A stretch of DNA of 64,000 nucleotides, taken from assembly GCA_963796195.1 (NCBI GenBank), contig CAWCKS010000014.1:1116001-1180000 (forward strand). The letters run 5' to 3'. The notes below the pieces were generated by a model that saw only the letters and a program-made list of their open reading frames with translations, searched no databases and was not told where the DNA came from. The translations under genes were made by a program, and so were the position numbers. Shown piece after piece: positions 56,366-64,000 of this stretch (position 1 is its first letter; every line of letters begins with the position of its first letter). This stretch comes from CAWCKS01 sp963796195. Its GTDB lineage: Bacteria > Pseudomonadota > Alphaproteobacteria > Rhizobiales > Xanthobacteraceae.

Positions 56366-56373
56366 GCAACAAG

Positions 56374-56691
56374 CTATTTGGCCTCGGCGATCAGCAGGTA
56401 TTGCGGCTGTCCGCCGGAAGAGATGGAGGCCGCGTGCTGAAGCGCCTCCTGCCCACCCTTGGACTTCGCACACGCCTTGGCGATCTCGGCGCTGGGGAAT
56501 TCGATGAACGAAATCCAATGGAACGATGGAGTTCCACTGGGTGAGCCCAAAACGCGATTCGTCGTGACCCCTGTTGCGCCTTCGCTCATCAGGCGCGGCC
56601 CAGCGTAAGGGAGATGCTCTTCGCGATAGGCTCGCTCGAACGCAGCTGCATCCTTAGGGGGAGGATAGATAACCAGCAGTTGGACTGACAT
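56374..56691 (-). CDS. EthD-family small protein
   Basis: A 105-residue ferredoxin-like protein: MSVQLLVIYPPPKDAAAFER, EEHLPYAGPRLMSEGATGV and HWISFIEFPSAEIAKACAKS are the EthD/dabb pattern of small dimeric barrels. EthD proteins accompany oxidative degradation in some systems. It converges on the sigma-like gene with an 8-bp gap. Confidence 0.75.
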   Translation of the reverse strand: MSVQLLVIYPPPKDAAAFERAYREEHLPYAGPRLMSEGATGVTTNRVLGSPSGTPSFHWISFIEFPSAEIAKACAKSKGGQEALQHAASISSGGQPQYLLIAEAK

Positions 56692-56846
56692 GCTCGATTC
56701 CTTGGTGAGAGAGGACGTACGCTCCCCTAGGTCTCGAGCGCGCCAAACATTACAGCTGGACGCGGAAAAAATTCGGCATCGCGCCGTAGCCCCTGAACCA
56801 GGTCGGCAACACGGTCGGCTAACGATCGTGATGTCCTTACGGCAGG

Positions 56847-57143
56847 ATGACCGTGCTCAGATTGCTATTTCTGGTTCTCGGGCTGATCGCGCTGGCGATG
56901 GTCGGCGGTGCGTATTTCGCCTTTGACCCGTCGTGGCTCATCCTTGCGATCATTGGCCTCGGCATCTTCATGGTCGGCCGTATCGGCGGCCCCGCGCTTC
57001 CCCCGGGAAGCAGGAGGATCCATTGGGGTTCGGGACATGGAATCCATTTTGATAGAGACGATGTCTGGGTCAACGGCCGCAATGCCGATGACGGCGGTGC
57101 CGCGAAGGATGAGCGGCACGCCAGGGAGCCGCAAGGCCCCTAG
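56847..57143 (+). CDS. Small membrane protein, 98 residues
   Basis: Two hydrophobic segments, MTVLRLLFLVLGLIALAMVG and FDPSWLILAIIGLGIFMVGR, then a polar, Gly/His/Asp-rich tail (WGSGHGIHFDRDDVWVNGRN). No family was recognised. It is preceded by a GGCAGGATG-type site and is isolated between minus-strand genes. Confidence 0.5.
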   Translation: MTVLRLLFLVLGLIALAMVGGAYFAFDPSWLILAIIGLGIFMVGRIGGPALPPGSRRIHWGSGHGIHFDRDDVWVNGRNADDGGAAKDERHAREPQGP

Positions 57144-57161
57144 GTACGCGTATTCGGTAAA

Positions 57162-57596
57162 CTAGCGTCGAGCCTTGGACCTGTTCAGGGTCACGGCGGC
57201 GCGAACGAGAGCCTTCAATGCCTCGTCATCGATCTTGTCGGTCTCGCGAAAGTCGATGGCGCGCCTGGTGTTGCCTTCGAGGCTGGAGTTGAAGAGGCCT
57301 GAAGGGTCGTCCAGCGAGGCGCCTTTGGCGAAGGTCATCTTCACGACGCTCTTGTAAGTCTCGCCCGTGCAAATGATTCCGGCGTGCGACCACACCGGAA
57401 CCCCTCGCCACTTCCACTCCTCGACGACTTCGGGATCGGCTTCCTTGATCAACGCGCGGACCCGGCTGAGCATCTTGCCGCGCCAATCGCCCAACTCCTT
57501 GATCCTCTCGTCGATCAGCTGGGAGGCAGGGTCTGCTCCTCTTGCTTCCGTCGAGCCGACCTTGCTCTTCTTCGTCGTCGTTGCCGCTTTCGTCAT
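57162..57596 (-). CDS. DUF1801-domain protein
   Basis: A 144-residue protein. A Lys/Thr-rich N-terminus leads to the DUF1801 core: DERIKELGDWRGKMLSRVRA, EVVEEWKWRGVPVWSHAGII, KMTFAKGASLDDPSGLFNSS and the end ALKALVRAAVTLNR. The family has an unknown function. It commonly accompanies ArsR/SRPBCC pairs. Its start overlaps the upstream gene by 4 nt (ATGA). Confidence 0.85.
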   Translation of the reverse strand: MTKAATTTKKSKVGSTEARGADPASQLIDERIKELGDWRGKMLSRVRALIKEADPEVVEEWKWRGVPVWSHAGIICTGETYKSVVKMTFAKGASLDDPSGLFNSSLEGNTRRAIDFRETDKIDDEALKALVRAAVTLNRSKARR

Positions 57597-57799
57597 GGTT
57601 GCTGTCGCCTGGTGGCATATGGCAGCACGAACATGTAGAGGCCGGTGATCAGGAGCAAGGCGAGCGGAAGCAGCGCCAACAGGCCTACCCAGAGGGCGGG
57701 TTCCTTCTGCCCCATGGCGACGACGTTGACGATGACGGCCATTGTAAAAGCAATCGACAGCCAACGATGGATCTGCCGAACCCAGTCATTCCAGTTCAA
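57593..57799 (-). CDS. Small two-helix membrane protein
   Basis: A 68-residue protein from a TTG start with a perfect AAGGAGGTG site. Helix 1 is WLSIAFTMAVIVNVVAMG and helix 2 LWVGLLALLPLALLLITGLY. The N-terminus NWNDWVRQIHRWLS is amphipathic. It is coupled to the DUF1801 gene. Function unknown. Confidence 0.7.
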   Translation of the reverse strand: MNWNDWVRQIHRWLSIAFTMAVIVNVVAMGQKEPALWVGLLALLPLALLLITGLYMFVLPYATRRQQP

Positions 57800-57867
57800 T
57801 AGCACCTCCTTTGAAGTTGAGCATAAGCGGGTCAGACGACGCGGCCTTCGTTGCAATGCGACGGGCT

Positions 57868-58309
57868 TCAATCGATCCGCGCCAGGACCTGCTCAAGGGC
57901 CGCAAAGAACCTCGGCCACCCGGCGTTGGCACCCCCGTAGGCCTGCCGCTGATCTGGCCGAAAACCCGACTGTTCCATGCGCAGATGGGTCCCCGCGCTC
58001 GTCGGTGTGAGGGTCCAGGTCACCACGCTTTTCAGGCTGAGGGCCGCATCGTCGCTCGCAAAATTCCAAGTGTAGGACAGCTTCCTGTTCGGCTCGACGG
58101 CGAGGACCTCGCAGGTCCAGCACCATCTTCCAGTTCGGCTGGTCCGCCTGGAGATTGAATCGGTGACCCACAGCGGGCGCGAAGTCGTTCTTCATCAGCC
58201 ACTCCTCGATCAAGTGCGGTTGGGTGAGTGCGCGCCAGATCTTTTCCGGCGGATGAGCTATCTCACGTTCGACGATGACGGAGCGGGCTTTGGCCGGCGT
58301 TTCGTTCAT
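57868..58309 (-). CDS. SRPBCC / AHSA1-family protein, frameshifted near 58100
   Basis: About 147 residues. ARSVIVEREIAHPPEKIWRA and LTQPHLIEEWLMKNDFAPAV open the START-like fold. After NWKMVLD one surplus C near 58100 shifts the frame; the restored C-terminus is CEVLAVEPNRKLSYTWNFAS, then TLTPTSAGTHLRMEQSGF and FFAALEQVLARID. The start overlaps the arsR stop by 4 nt. ArsR-SRPBCC pairs are common; the ligand is unknown. Confidence 0.82.
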
Positions 58310-58629
58310 TGATCCATCCTCTTGAGCAGGTCCTCGAGGTCGTCGAACCGGCGCTGCCAGAATCCAGCCATTTGACTTGTCCAGTCGATCAGCGGAGCCA
58401 GGGCGCCAAGTTGCGCGCTATAGTGCGTCTGGCGACCTTCGGGGCGATCACGCACCAGCCCGGCCTGCTTCAGGACCGCAAGATGCTTCGAGACGGCCGG
58501 TTGCGAGACCTTGGCCCGAGCCGTCAGCGCGCCGACCGTCTGCTCTCCTTCGCGGCACAATCGCTCGAAGATGGCCCGCCGCGTCGGATCGGCGAGCGTT
58601 CTGAACAGGACATCGTGGGCCTTCGACAT
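58306..58629 (-). CDS. ArsR-family winged-helix regulator
   Basis: A 107-residue regulator: VLFRTLADPTRRAIFERLCR, VGALTARAKVSQPAVSKHLA, VLKQAGLVRDRPEGRQTHYS. The metal-binding ELCVCDL motif of arsenic sensors is missing, so it likely senses something else. The start is placed at the ATG 58629. Directly upstream is a 28-bp dyad that is probably its own operator. Confidence 0.88.
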   Translation of the reverse strand: MSKAHDVLFRTLADPTRRAIFERLCREGEQTVGALTARAKVSQPAVSKHLAVLKQAGLVRDRPEGRQTHYSAQLGALAPLIDWTSQMAGFWQRRFDDLEDLLKRMDQ

Positions 58630-58632
58630 CGA

Positions 58633-58660
58633 CAATCAATAACTCTATGGTTATTGATTG
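58633..58660. promoter_or_regulatory. 28-bp dyad operator before the ArsR gene
   Basis: Arms CAATCAATAAC and GTTATTGATTG are perfect 11-bp inverted repeats around 6 nt (TCTATG). The dyad lies 4 nt from the ATG at 58629. The size and 12-2-12-like form fit ArsR/SmtB operators, so autorepression is likely. Confidence 0.65.
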
Positions 58661-58771
58661 ATGTATAACCAGCGAGATATGTGTTCGTCAAGCCGGAACC
58701 TGGAGCGCATGATGCTCGGGCCGCGCACGCGAACGTGATCGATCTCGGCGGCGCTGTTTAGCGCCGTCCGG

Positions 58772-59964
58772 TCACGAGCGCCGCGTCACGACGCCGGTCG
58801 GCGTCGCAAAACCTTCCATCGTCCTGATCCGCTTCTCGAGCCACCAGCCAAACTCCGGCGGCCAGTCTTCGAAACGTGAGTTGATGCCGAGATCGTGCGC
58901 CCAGTGATGCGCGATGTTAGGGTCGAACTGCGACTGGCGGCCGACCGCGATGAGATCGGCCTGGCCTTTCTCGAGGATCGCCTCGGCCTGCTGCGCCTCG
59001 AGAATGATGCCGACGGCCATGGTCGGGATATCAGCCTCCTTGCGCACGCGCTCCGCGAAAGGCACCTGGAAGCCGAGTGCGCGCGTCACCTGCGCCGCGG
59101 TGGCCGCGCCCGAGATTCCGCCAGACGAACAGTCGATCACGTCGACCCCGCGCGCCTTCAGTTCGCGGGCAAAGACCACGGTGTCATCCATGTTCCAGCC
59201 CTCCTGGGTGCCGTCGACCGACGAGACGCGGAGGAACAGCGGCATCGTATTGGGCATCTCGCCCCTGACAGCTTCGGCGATCTCGAGCGGCAGGCGCATC
59301 CGCCCGGCACGGTCGCCGCCGTACTCGTCGTTGCGCGTGTTCGAGACCGGCGACAGGAATGATGCCAGCAGGTAGCCGTGCGCCGCGTGGATCTCGATCG
59401 TATCGAACCCGGCCTTCACGGCGTTTCTCGCCGCAGTCGCCCAGGTCCCGACCATCGCCCGGCACTCCGCCGTCGTCAGCTGCCGCGGCGTCAGCCAGCC
59501 CCTGGCGACCGGCTCGGACGTCGGCCCAACCGGTTGCCAGATTTTCGCACCCGCTTTCAGATTCTCCTGCGGTCAGCGGCCCCATGCCCTGCATCGCGGT
59601 TTGCGAGGACGCCTTGCGGCCACCGTGTGCGAGCTGAATTCCGATTGCGGTCCCTTGCCGCTTCATGAAGGCGATCAGCGGCCGGAAGCTTTCGACCTGC
59701 GCGTCGTTCCAGATGCCGAGGTCGTGCTCATTGATCAGGCCGATCTCCTCGACCCCGGTCGCCTCGACGAAGACGAGGCCGAAGCCGCCCAGTGCGTAGC
59801 GGCCGAGGTGTACGACATGAAAGGTCCCGCAAGTATTCCCGCTCACGATAGTGGACCATCGGCGGCACGACGAGGCGATTCTTCAAGGTGAGACCGCGAA
59901 TGGTGAACGGCTGGAACAGCATCGGCCGTGCTGTTCCGTTACCGTTAGCTGCGCCGTCATTCAC
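58772..59964 (-). CDS. NADH:flavin oxidoreductase (Old Yellow Enzyme family), two frameshifts
   Basis: About 395 residues joined. MLFQPFTIRGLTLKNRLVVP opens the TIM barrel (GTG start at 59964 with a GGAG site). Two one-base breaks, near 59838 and 59565, separate LGRYALGGFGLVFVEATGVE, IQLAHGGRKAS and, finally, FDTIEIHAAHGYLLASFLSP, SNTRNDEYGGDRAGRMRLPL and the FMN-phosphate loop QADLIAVGRQ. These are YqjM-type enzymes that reduce alkenes of enones or aromatic CoA compounds. It is last in an operon with a dienelactone-hydrolase-like gene and an HpaB-type oxygenase. Confidence 0.82.
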
Positions 59965-59977
59965 GCAACGATCTCCT

Positions 59978-60283
59978 TTACGCCGCGCGAACAATGGTTG
60001 GCACCGCGCCCTTGCCCCTCACCTCCGCCTCCTCAAACTCGGCGGCGGCGATCGCCCGATCGAGCGCGGCGCGCAGCTCCTTCGCCGTCTCCAGCGTCAG
60101 CTCGATCCCGGCGCGCGCGCCGGGATCGAGATCGGTGTTGATGAAGTCGAGCGTGATCACGTCGCCAAGCGGCGCGTGGCGCGCGTGATCATAGGCGACA
60201 ACCGCGTGCGACAGCGCAAACCATTTGTCTTCGCGCTTCGCCATGCCTTCGGCGCCGACGATCTCGATGATCGATGTGCACAT
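59978..60283 (-). CDS. Hypothetical protein, DUF6295-like
   Basis: A 101-residue cytosolic protein: MCTSIIEIVGAEGMAKREDK, WFALSHAVVAYDHARHAPLG and VITLDFINTDLDPGARAGIE. I recall this pattern as DUF6295 but cannot verify it. It sits 9 nt after the dienelactone-hydrolase-like gene and 13 nt before the flavin oxidoreductase, so it belongs to the operon. Confidence 0.65.
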   Translation of the reverse strand: MCTSIIEIVGAEGMAKREDKWFALSHAVVAYDHARHAPLGDVITLDFINTDLDPGARAGIELTLETAKELRAALDRAIAAAEFEEAEVRGKGAVPTIVRAA

Positions 60284-60292
60284 GTCAAAACC

Positions 60293-61042
60293 TCACTTCG
60301 AAAGATGCTTGCCGAAGAAGGCGTGCAGCTTGCCCCAGGCATCCATGCACTGCTCTGGCCGGTACAGCGGCCGGTGCCAGTAGAAGAAGCCATGGCCGGC
60401 GCCGTCGTAGCGGTAGAACTCGTAAGATTTGCCGAGCTTCTTCAATTCGGCCTCGTGCTGGTTCACCTGCTCGGGGCTCGGCGCGCGGTCGTCGTTGCCG
60501 AAGATGCCGATCAGCGGGCATGACAGATCCTTCGTCATGTCGATCGGCGCGACTGGCGTCTTGGCATTGAGTTCTTCCTTGCCCATCACCACGCGACCGC
60601 CCCACAGGTCGGCGCATGCGTCGACGTCCTTCTTCTGGCAGGCATAGATGTAGGCGTGCCGGCCGCCAGAGCATGAGCCGATGATGCCGACCTTGCCGTT
60701 GTGGCCAGATTGCGCGCGCATCCACTTCACCGCCGCCGCGGTGTCGCCGACCATTTGCGCATCGGGAATGCCGCCCTCGGCGCGCACCTTCGCCGCGACG
60801 TCGTCCGGGTTGCCCTGACCGGAGCGCTCATAGAGATTGGCGCAGATCGCGAGATAGCCGTGATGCGCGAAGCGCCGCGTCGTCTCGATGTAGAATTCGC
60901 TCCAGCCCGGCAGATGGTGGACCAGCACCACGCCTGGAAACGGACCCGCGCCGGACGGCCTCGCCGTGTAAGCGGTGATCGGTGTTCCCTCGTCGCCTGT
61001 GATCGTGACGTTCTCGCAAGTCATGCCTCGGTAAAACGACAT
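60293..61042 (-). CDS. Dienelactone-hydrolase-family protein
   Basis: A 249-residue alpha/beta hydrolase: FPGVVLVHHLPGWSEFYIET, nucleophile elbow GIIGSCSGGRHAYIYACQ with Cys (GSCSGG, about 122), acid in GIFGNDDRAPSPEQV and base in GAGHGFFYWHRPLYRPEQCM. The Cys nucleophile matches dienelactone hydrolases. It would hydrolyse an enol-lactone or similar ester made by the oxygenase upstream. Confidence 0.85.
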   Translation of the reverse strand: MSFYRGMTCENVTITGDEGTPITAYTARPSGAGPFPGVVLVHHLPGWSEFYIETTRRFAHHGYLAICANLYERSGQGNPDDVAAKVRAEGGIPDAQMVGDTAAAVKWMRAQSGHNGKVGIIGSCSGGRHAYIYACQKKDVDACADLWGGRVVMGKEELNAKTPVAPIDMTKDLSCPLIGIFGNDDRAPSPEQVNQHEAELKKLGKSYEFYRYDGAGHGFFYWHRPLYRPEQCMDAWGKLHAFFGKHLSK

Positions 61043-61104
61043 CTTTTTCTCCCTGACTTCAGCTTGCTACTCTTGGCGGATTCGTCGCTCGTCGTTCGTT
61101 GATG

Positions 61105-62543
61105 CTACTCGGCAGCCTGCGCCTTCGGCCGCGCCGTTACGCTCGCCCCGGCCGCGCGCAATGCGCGCTCCTTGGCCTGCGCCAGATTGTAGGTGCGGTT
61201 CATCATGATCCGCTGCGCCACCAGGCCGCCGCCGGCCTGCAGCGCGACGACGAACTGCCAGCCGCCATAGGCGTCAGCCGTCAGGTCGCGGATCATGTTG
61301 TAGACCCGCATGCGGTTCTCGACGTCGACTCCCGCCTTGGTGTGCAGGTATTTGCGGATGTATTTGCCGGACTCTTCGTTGCGCAGGTCGGCTTCGAGCG
61401 GCAGCGTCAGCACCAGACCGCCGCCGAGGTCATGCAGGTAGCGCACCGTCTGGTGAAGTTCGCCGCGTAGTAATATTTTGCGGCGTTGATCGCGAGCGTG
61501 TTGGGGTAGATCATGCCCGACGCCGTCGTCTCGTAATGCCGGCAGGCGTAGTCGAGGCTCATGCGCAGCATCTCGGCGTAGGTGATCAGCTCGGAGATCG
61601 AGTTGAGCGCGGTCGGATCGGTGTCCTTGCCCTGATATTCCGTCACGAGCTGGGCGAGGCCGACGAACAGCTCCGACATCCGCACGGCTTCAACGACGCC
61701 GCCGGTGCGCTCCCACAAGCCGAGCGACTGGGCGAGCCGGCTTGCCAGCTGCACCTCGCCCGCGAGGAACACGCGGTCCCACGGCACGAACACGTCATCG
61801 AACACGACAAAGCCTTCCGGCATGCTGTGGTGCGAGCTCGCTGGATAGTCGAAGGCATTGAGCTCGGCCGGCGCGAACGAGCGGTTGATGATTTTTACGC
61901 CCTTGGCGTTGACGGGTATCGAGAAGGACACGGCATAGTCCTTCTCGTCCTGCCGCATGCCCTTGGTCGGCATCACCACCAGTTCATGCACCAGCGATGC
62001 CGCCGTAATGTGCAGCTTGGCGCCGCGCACCACGATGCCGTCCTTGTTGCGATCGACGATCCGCACGTAAAGATCGGGATCGTCCTGCTCGTGCGCGCGG
62101 CGCTTGCGGTCGCCCTTCGGGTCGGTGATGACCTCGGCGGCCCGCAGATCGTTGTCGCGGCAGTAGCGATACATCCGCTCGATATTCTCAGCGTACTGCG
62201 GATTGACCAGCGCGACCTCGTCCTTGACGCTCATCAGCGCCATGTAGACGCCCGAGACCAGCGTGCCGATCGAGGTGTGCTTCATCATCTCGATGCGCGT
62301 TGCGAGATCGTCGGCGCTGCGCGGCACCTGATAGATGCGATGGGCTTCGCTGCCGTCCTCGGCCTTGTAGCGCCGGAGATCGCCATGTTCGGGGGAATCG
62401 TATTCGTAGTCGGCGGCGGTCAGCTCGATCGGCACCTTGAACCGCGGGTGCGTGGTGATGTCGGCGATGTTCTCGCCGGCCCAAAGGGTCACGCGTCCGT
62501 CACGCAGGCTCTCGACATATTGTTGCGGTGTTTTCAGAGCCAC
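61105..62543 (-). CDS. HpaB-type flavin-dependent monooxygenase / 4-hydroxyphenylacetate 3-hydroxylase family, frameshifted near 61452
   Basis: About 479 residues. TPQQYVESLRDGRVTLWAGE, then VQLASRLAQSLGLWERTG, TEYQGKDTDPTALNSISEL and the substrate/FAD region FDYPASSHHSMPEGFVVFDD and VFVPWDRVFLAGEV. A lost C near 61452 separates the end of helix NAAKYYYAANF from HQTVRYLHDLGGGLVLTLPL. The family covers HpaB hydroxylases using FADH2 from a separate reductase and 4-hydroxybutyryl-CoA dehydratases; the cluster context favours an oxygenase. No HpaC-type reductase is adjacent. Confidence 0.82.
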
Positions 62544-62629
62544 AGGTCATCCTCCCGGTCGTTTGTTGTTTTGACGATCGTGTTGGCAGGCGGTCCTTTC
62601 GAATTCGGCCGATGTCACGGCTTCTTTTC

Positions 62630-62645
62630 TATAGTCAACTCTATA
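62630..62645. promoter_or_regulatory. TATAG-N6-CTATA dyad before the HpaB-type gene
   Basis: TATAG and CTATA flank TCAACT, 87-102 bp upstream of the start at 62543, in the only AT-rich pocket of this gap. It might be a MarR- or GntR-type operator, or part of the promoter; the arms are short. Confidence 0.35.
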
Positions 62646-62691
62646 TCAATTTGGCGGCCGGCCGCCACTCGTGCACGCCTCAGACGTGCGA

Positions 62692-63487
62692 TTATCGGAT
62701 CACATCCAAGTCGCTTCCCCGGCTCGCCGCAATCAGGCTCCGCGCATAGTCGGTCTGCGGCGCATGGAAGACGGCCTCCGTCGCGCCGGTCTCGACGATC
62801 CGGCCATGCTGCATCACGGTGACCCGATCCGCCATATATCTGATGACGCCGAGATCGTGGCTGATGAAAAGGTAGGTGAGGTTGAGCCGCTGTTGCAGCT
62901 CCTGCAGCATGTTGAGGACCTGCGCCTGCACCGACACGTCGAGCGCCGACGTCGGCTCGTCGAGAATCAGGAACTCCGGTTCGAGCGCCAGCGCTCGCGC
63001 AATGCAGATACGCTGGCGCTGCCCACCGGAAAACTCGTGCGGGAACCGCCACAAATGGTCGCGCTTGAGGCCGACGGTCGTGAGCAGTTCGACGACACGA
63101 TCGCGACGGGCGCGTCCCGACATCGGGCGGTAGCGCTGATGAATGACGAGCGGTTCGGCGACGATGTCGTGGACGGTCATGCGCGGGTTGAGCGAGGCAT
63201 GGGGATCCTGAAACACGATCTGCATTTTCTCGCGCAAGCGAAGCAGGTTTGCCGCCGAGAGCCGCGCAAGGTCCTCGCCGCGATAGCTGATGGTGCCCGC
63301 TGACGGCGCTTCCAGTGCAAGAATGAGCCGCGCCAGGGTCGACTTGCCTGATCCGGATTCGCCGACCAGTCCAAGGCACTCGCCGCTCTCGATCGCCAGT
63401 GATACATCGTCGAGCGCCACCACCTCCGCAGCGACGCTTGCGCGGCTGGTAGATCTTGCGGACGCCCTCGACGGCAAGCAGCGTCAT
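62692..63487 (-). CDS. Opp/Dpp-type ABC transporter ATPase, second subunit, frameshifted near 63435
   Basis: About 265 residues from the ATG at 63487. MTLLAVEGVRKIYQPRKR is followed, after a one-base break near 63435, by SVAAEVVALDDVSLAIESGE, Walker A GESGSGKST, MQIVFQDPHASLNPRMTVHD (OppF/DppF Q-loop), signature FSGGQRQRI, Walker B LLILDEPTSALDVSVQAQVL and HDLGVIRYMADR. The Opp/Dpp family imports peptides or other small solutes. It overlaps the previous subunit by 4 nt (ATGA). Confidence 0.85.
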
Positions 63488-64000
63488 GGCGCGCGCTCGT
63501 TCAGCCGAATGCACGCGGCATGGTGGCTGGACCCGACCGCGAGCAGCGGCGGCCGGCCAGCAGTGCAGGCGGGTATTGCGAGCGCACAGCGCGGCTCGAA
63601 GCGACAACCAGGCGGCGGCTTGATCAGGTCCGGAACAACACCCGGCAAGCCCTTCAACGCCCCCCGCTCGAGATGACCCCGCGGCACCGCCGCAAGGAGA
63701 GCCGCAGTATAAGGATGGCGTGGCGCCTTGAAGACAGACTGCACTTCGCCGTCCTCGACAATATTACCTGCGTACATCACCGAAACGTGCGAGCAGATTT
63801 GCGCGACGACGCCGAGGTTATGGGTAATCAACAGCACCGCAAGATCGAGCTCTGCGACAAGCTCGCGGATGAGCTTGAGGATTTGCGCCTGCACCGTAAC
63901 ATCGAGCGCCGTCGTCGGTTCGTCGGCGATCAAGCAGATCTGGCCGTCCAATCAACGCCATCGCAATGAGCACGCGCTGGCGCATGCCTCCGGAGAACTG
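63484..64000 (-). CDS. Opp/Dpp-type ABC transporter ATPase, first subunit, partial
   Basis: The gene runs off the right edge, so its start is not seen. Visible parts are the signature FSGGMRQRVLIAMALIGRP, a frame change near 63945 (one or two bases), Walker B LIADEPTTALDVTVQAQILK, HNLGVVAQICSHVSVMYAGN and the Opp/Dpp C-terminal Cys motif GCRFEPRCALAIPACTAGRP (oligopeptide_HPY region). This domain marks OppD/DppD-type subunits. The permeases and binding protein would lie outside the window. Confidence 0.82.

Noticed and set aside
61536..62822. 428-codon open frame on the plus strand
   Set aside because: Antisense to the HpaB-type gene with no recognisable motif.

Overview
The window looks like a chromosome segment of a high-GC alphaproteobacterium of the Bradyrhizobium/Rhodopseudomonas group (Nitrobacteraceae). 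This is inferred from gene content: branched-chain-type (Liv) transporters fused to CoA-dependent aromatic degradation, a BoxR-type regulator, an ABC_sub_bind protein, a FixK/FNR-type box and GC-rich rhizobial palindromes. No rRNA, tRNA or CRISPR array was seen.

Layout. 1-12.2 kb is a decayed, repeat-rich accessory zone: an SDR fragment, a DUF6455 gene behind a FixK-type box, a racemase-like gene, several broken genes (TauE/SafE, glycosyltransferase 9, an antitoxin fragment), an IS110 remnant, four copies of a long palindromic element and relics of an ABC-permease 3' end. 12.2-17.8 kb is an efflux module (two FtsX-type permeases, a LolD/MacB-type ATPase, an HlyD-type adaptor) with a PadR regulator preceded by seven tandem 14-bp repeats. 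18-21.3 kb holds a LysR regulator divergent from a double GNAT protein and a cysteine hydrolase. 21.5-29.5 kb holds an ABC exporter, a GT4 glycosyltransferase, an MFS transporter, a PRC-barrel protein and an amylo-alpha-1,6-glucosidase.

29.5-38.2 kb is one minus-strand operon: livKHMGF, a truncated AMP-binding protein, a carotenoid-oxygenase-family protein and a thiolase. An acyl-CoA ligase is divergent from it, followed by a DUF1295 protein, a double HxlR regulator, an NTF2-like protein and an SDR. 43.2-55.3 kb is a second catabolic block, all on the minus strand: gentisate dioxygenase, a second livKHMGF set, boxR, boxC, boxB and an acyl-CoA ligase. TGCA-N6-TGCA-type sites resembling BoxR operators lie before boxC, at the boxR start and before the second livK. 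This suggests shared control of uptake and benzoyl-CoA epoxidation. boxA and a typical benzoate-CoA ligase are not in the window. 55.7-58.7 kb holds a sigma-like protein and small genes ending in an ArsR/SRPBCC operon with a strong dyad. 58.8-64 kb carries another aromatic-type set (flavin oxidoreductase, dienelactone hydrolase, HpaB-type monooxygenase) behind an Opp/Dpp transporter pair that runs off the end.

More than 20 conserved genes are interrupted by what look like single-base frameshifts, spread evenly across core-like operons. I read most of these as sequence errors and merged the two halves. Genuine decay is likely only in the first 12 kb.
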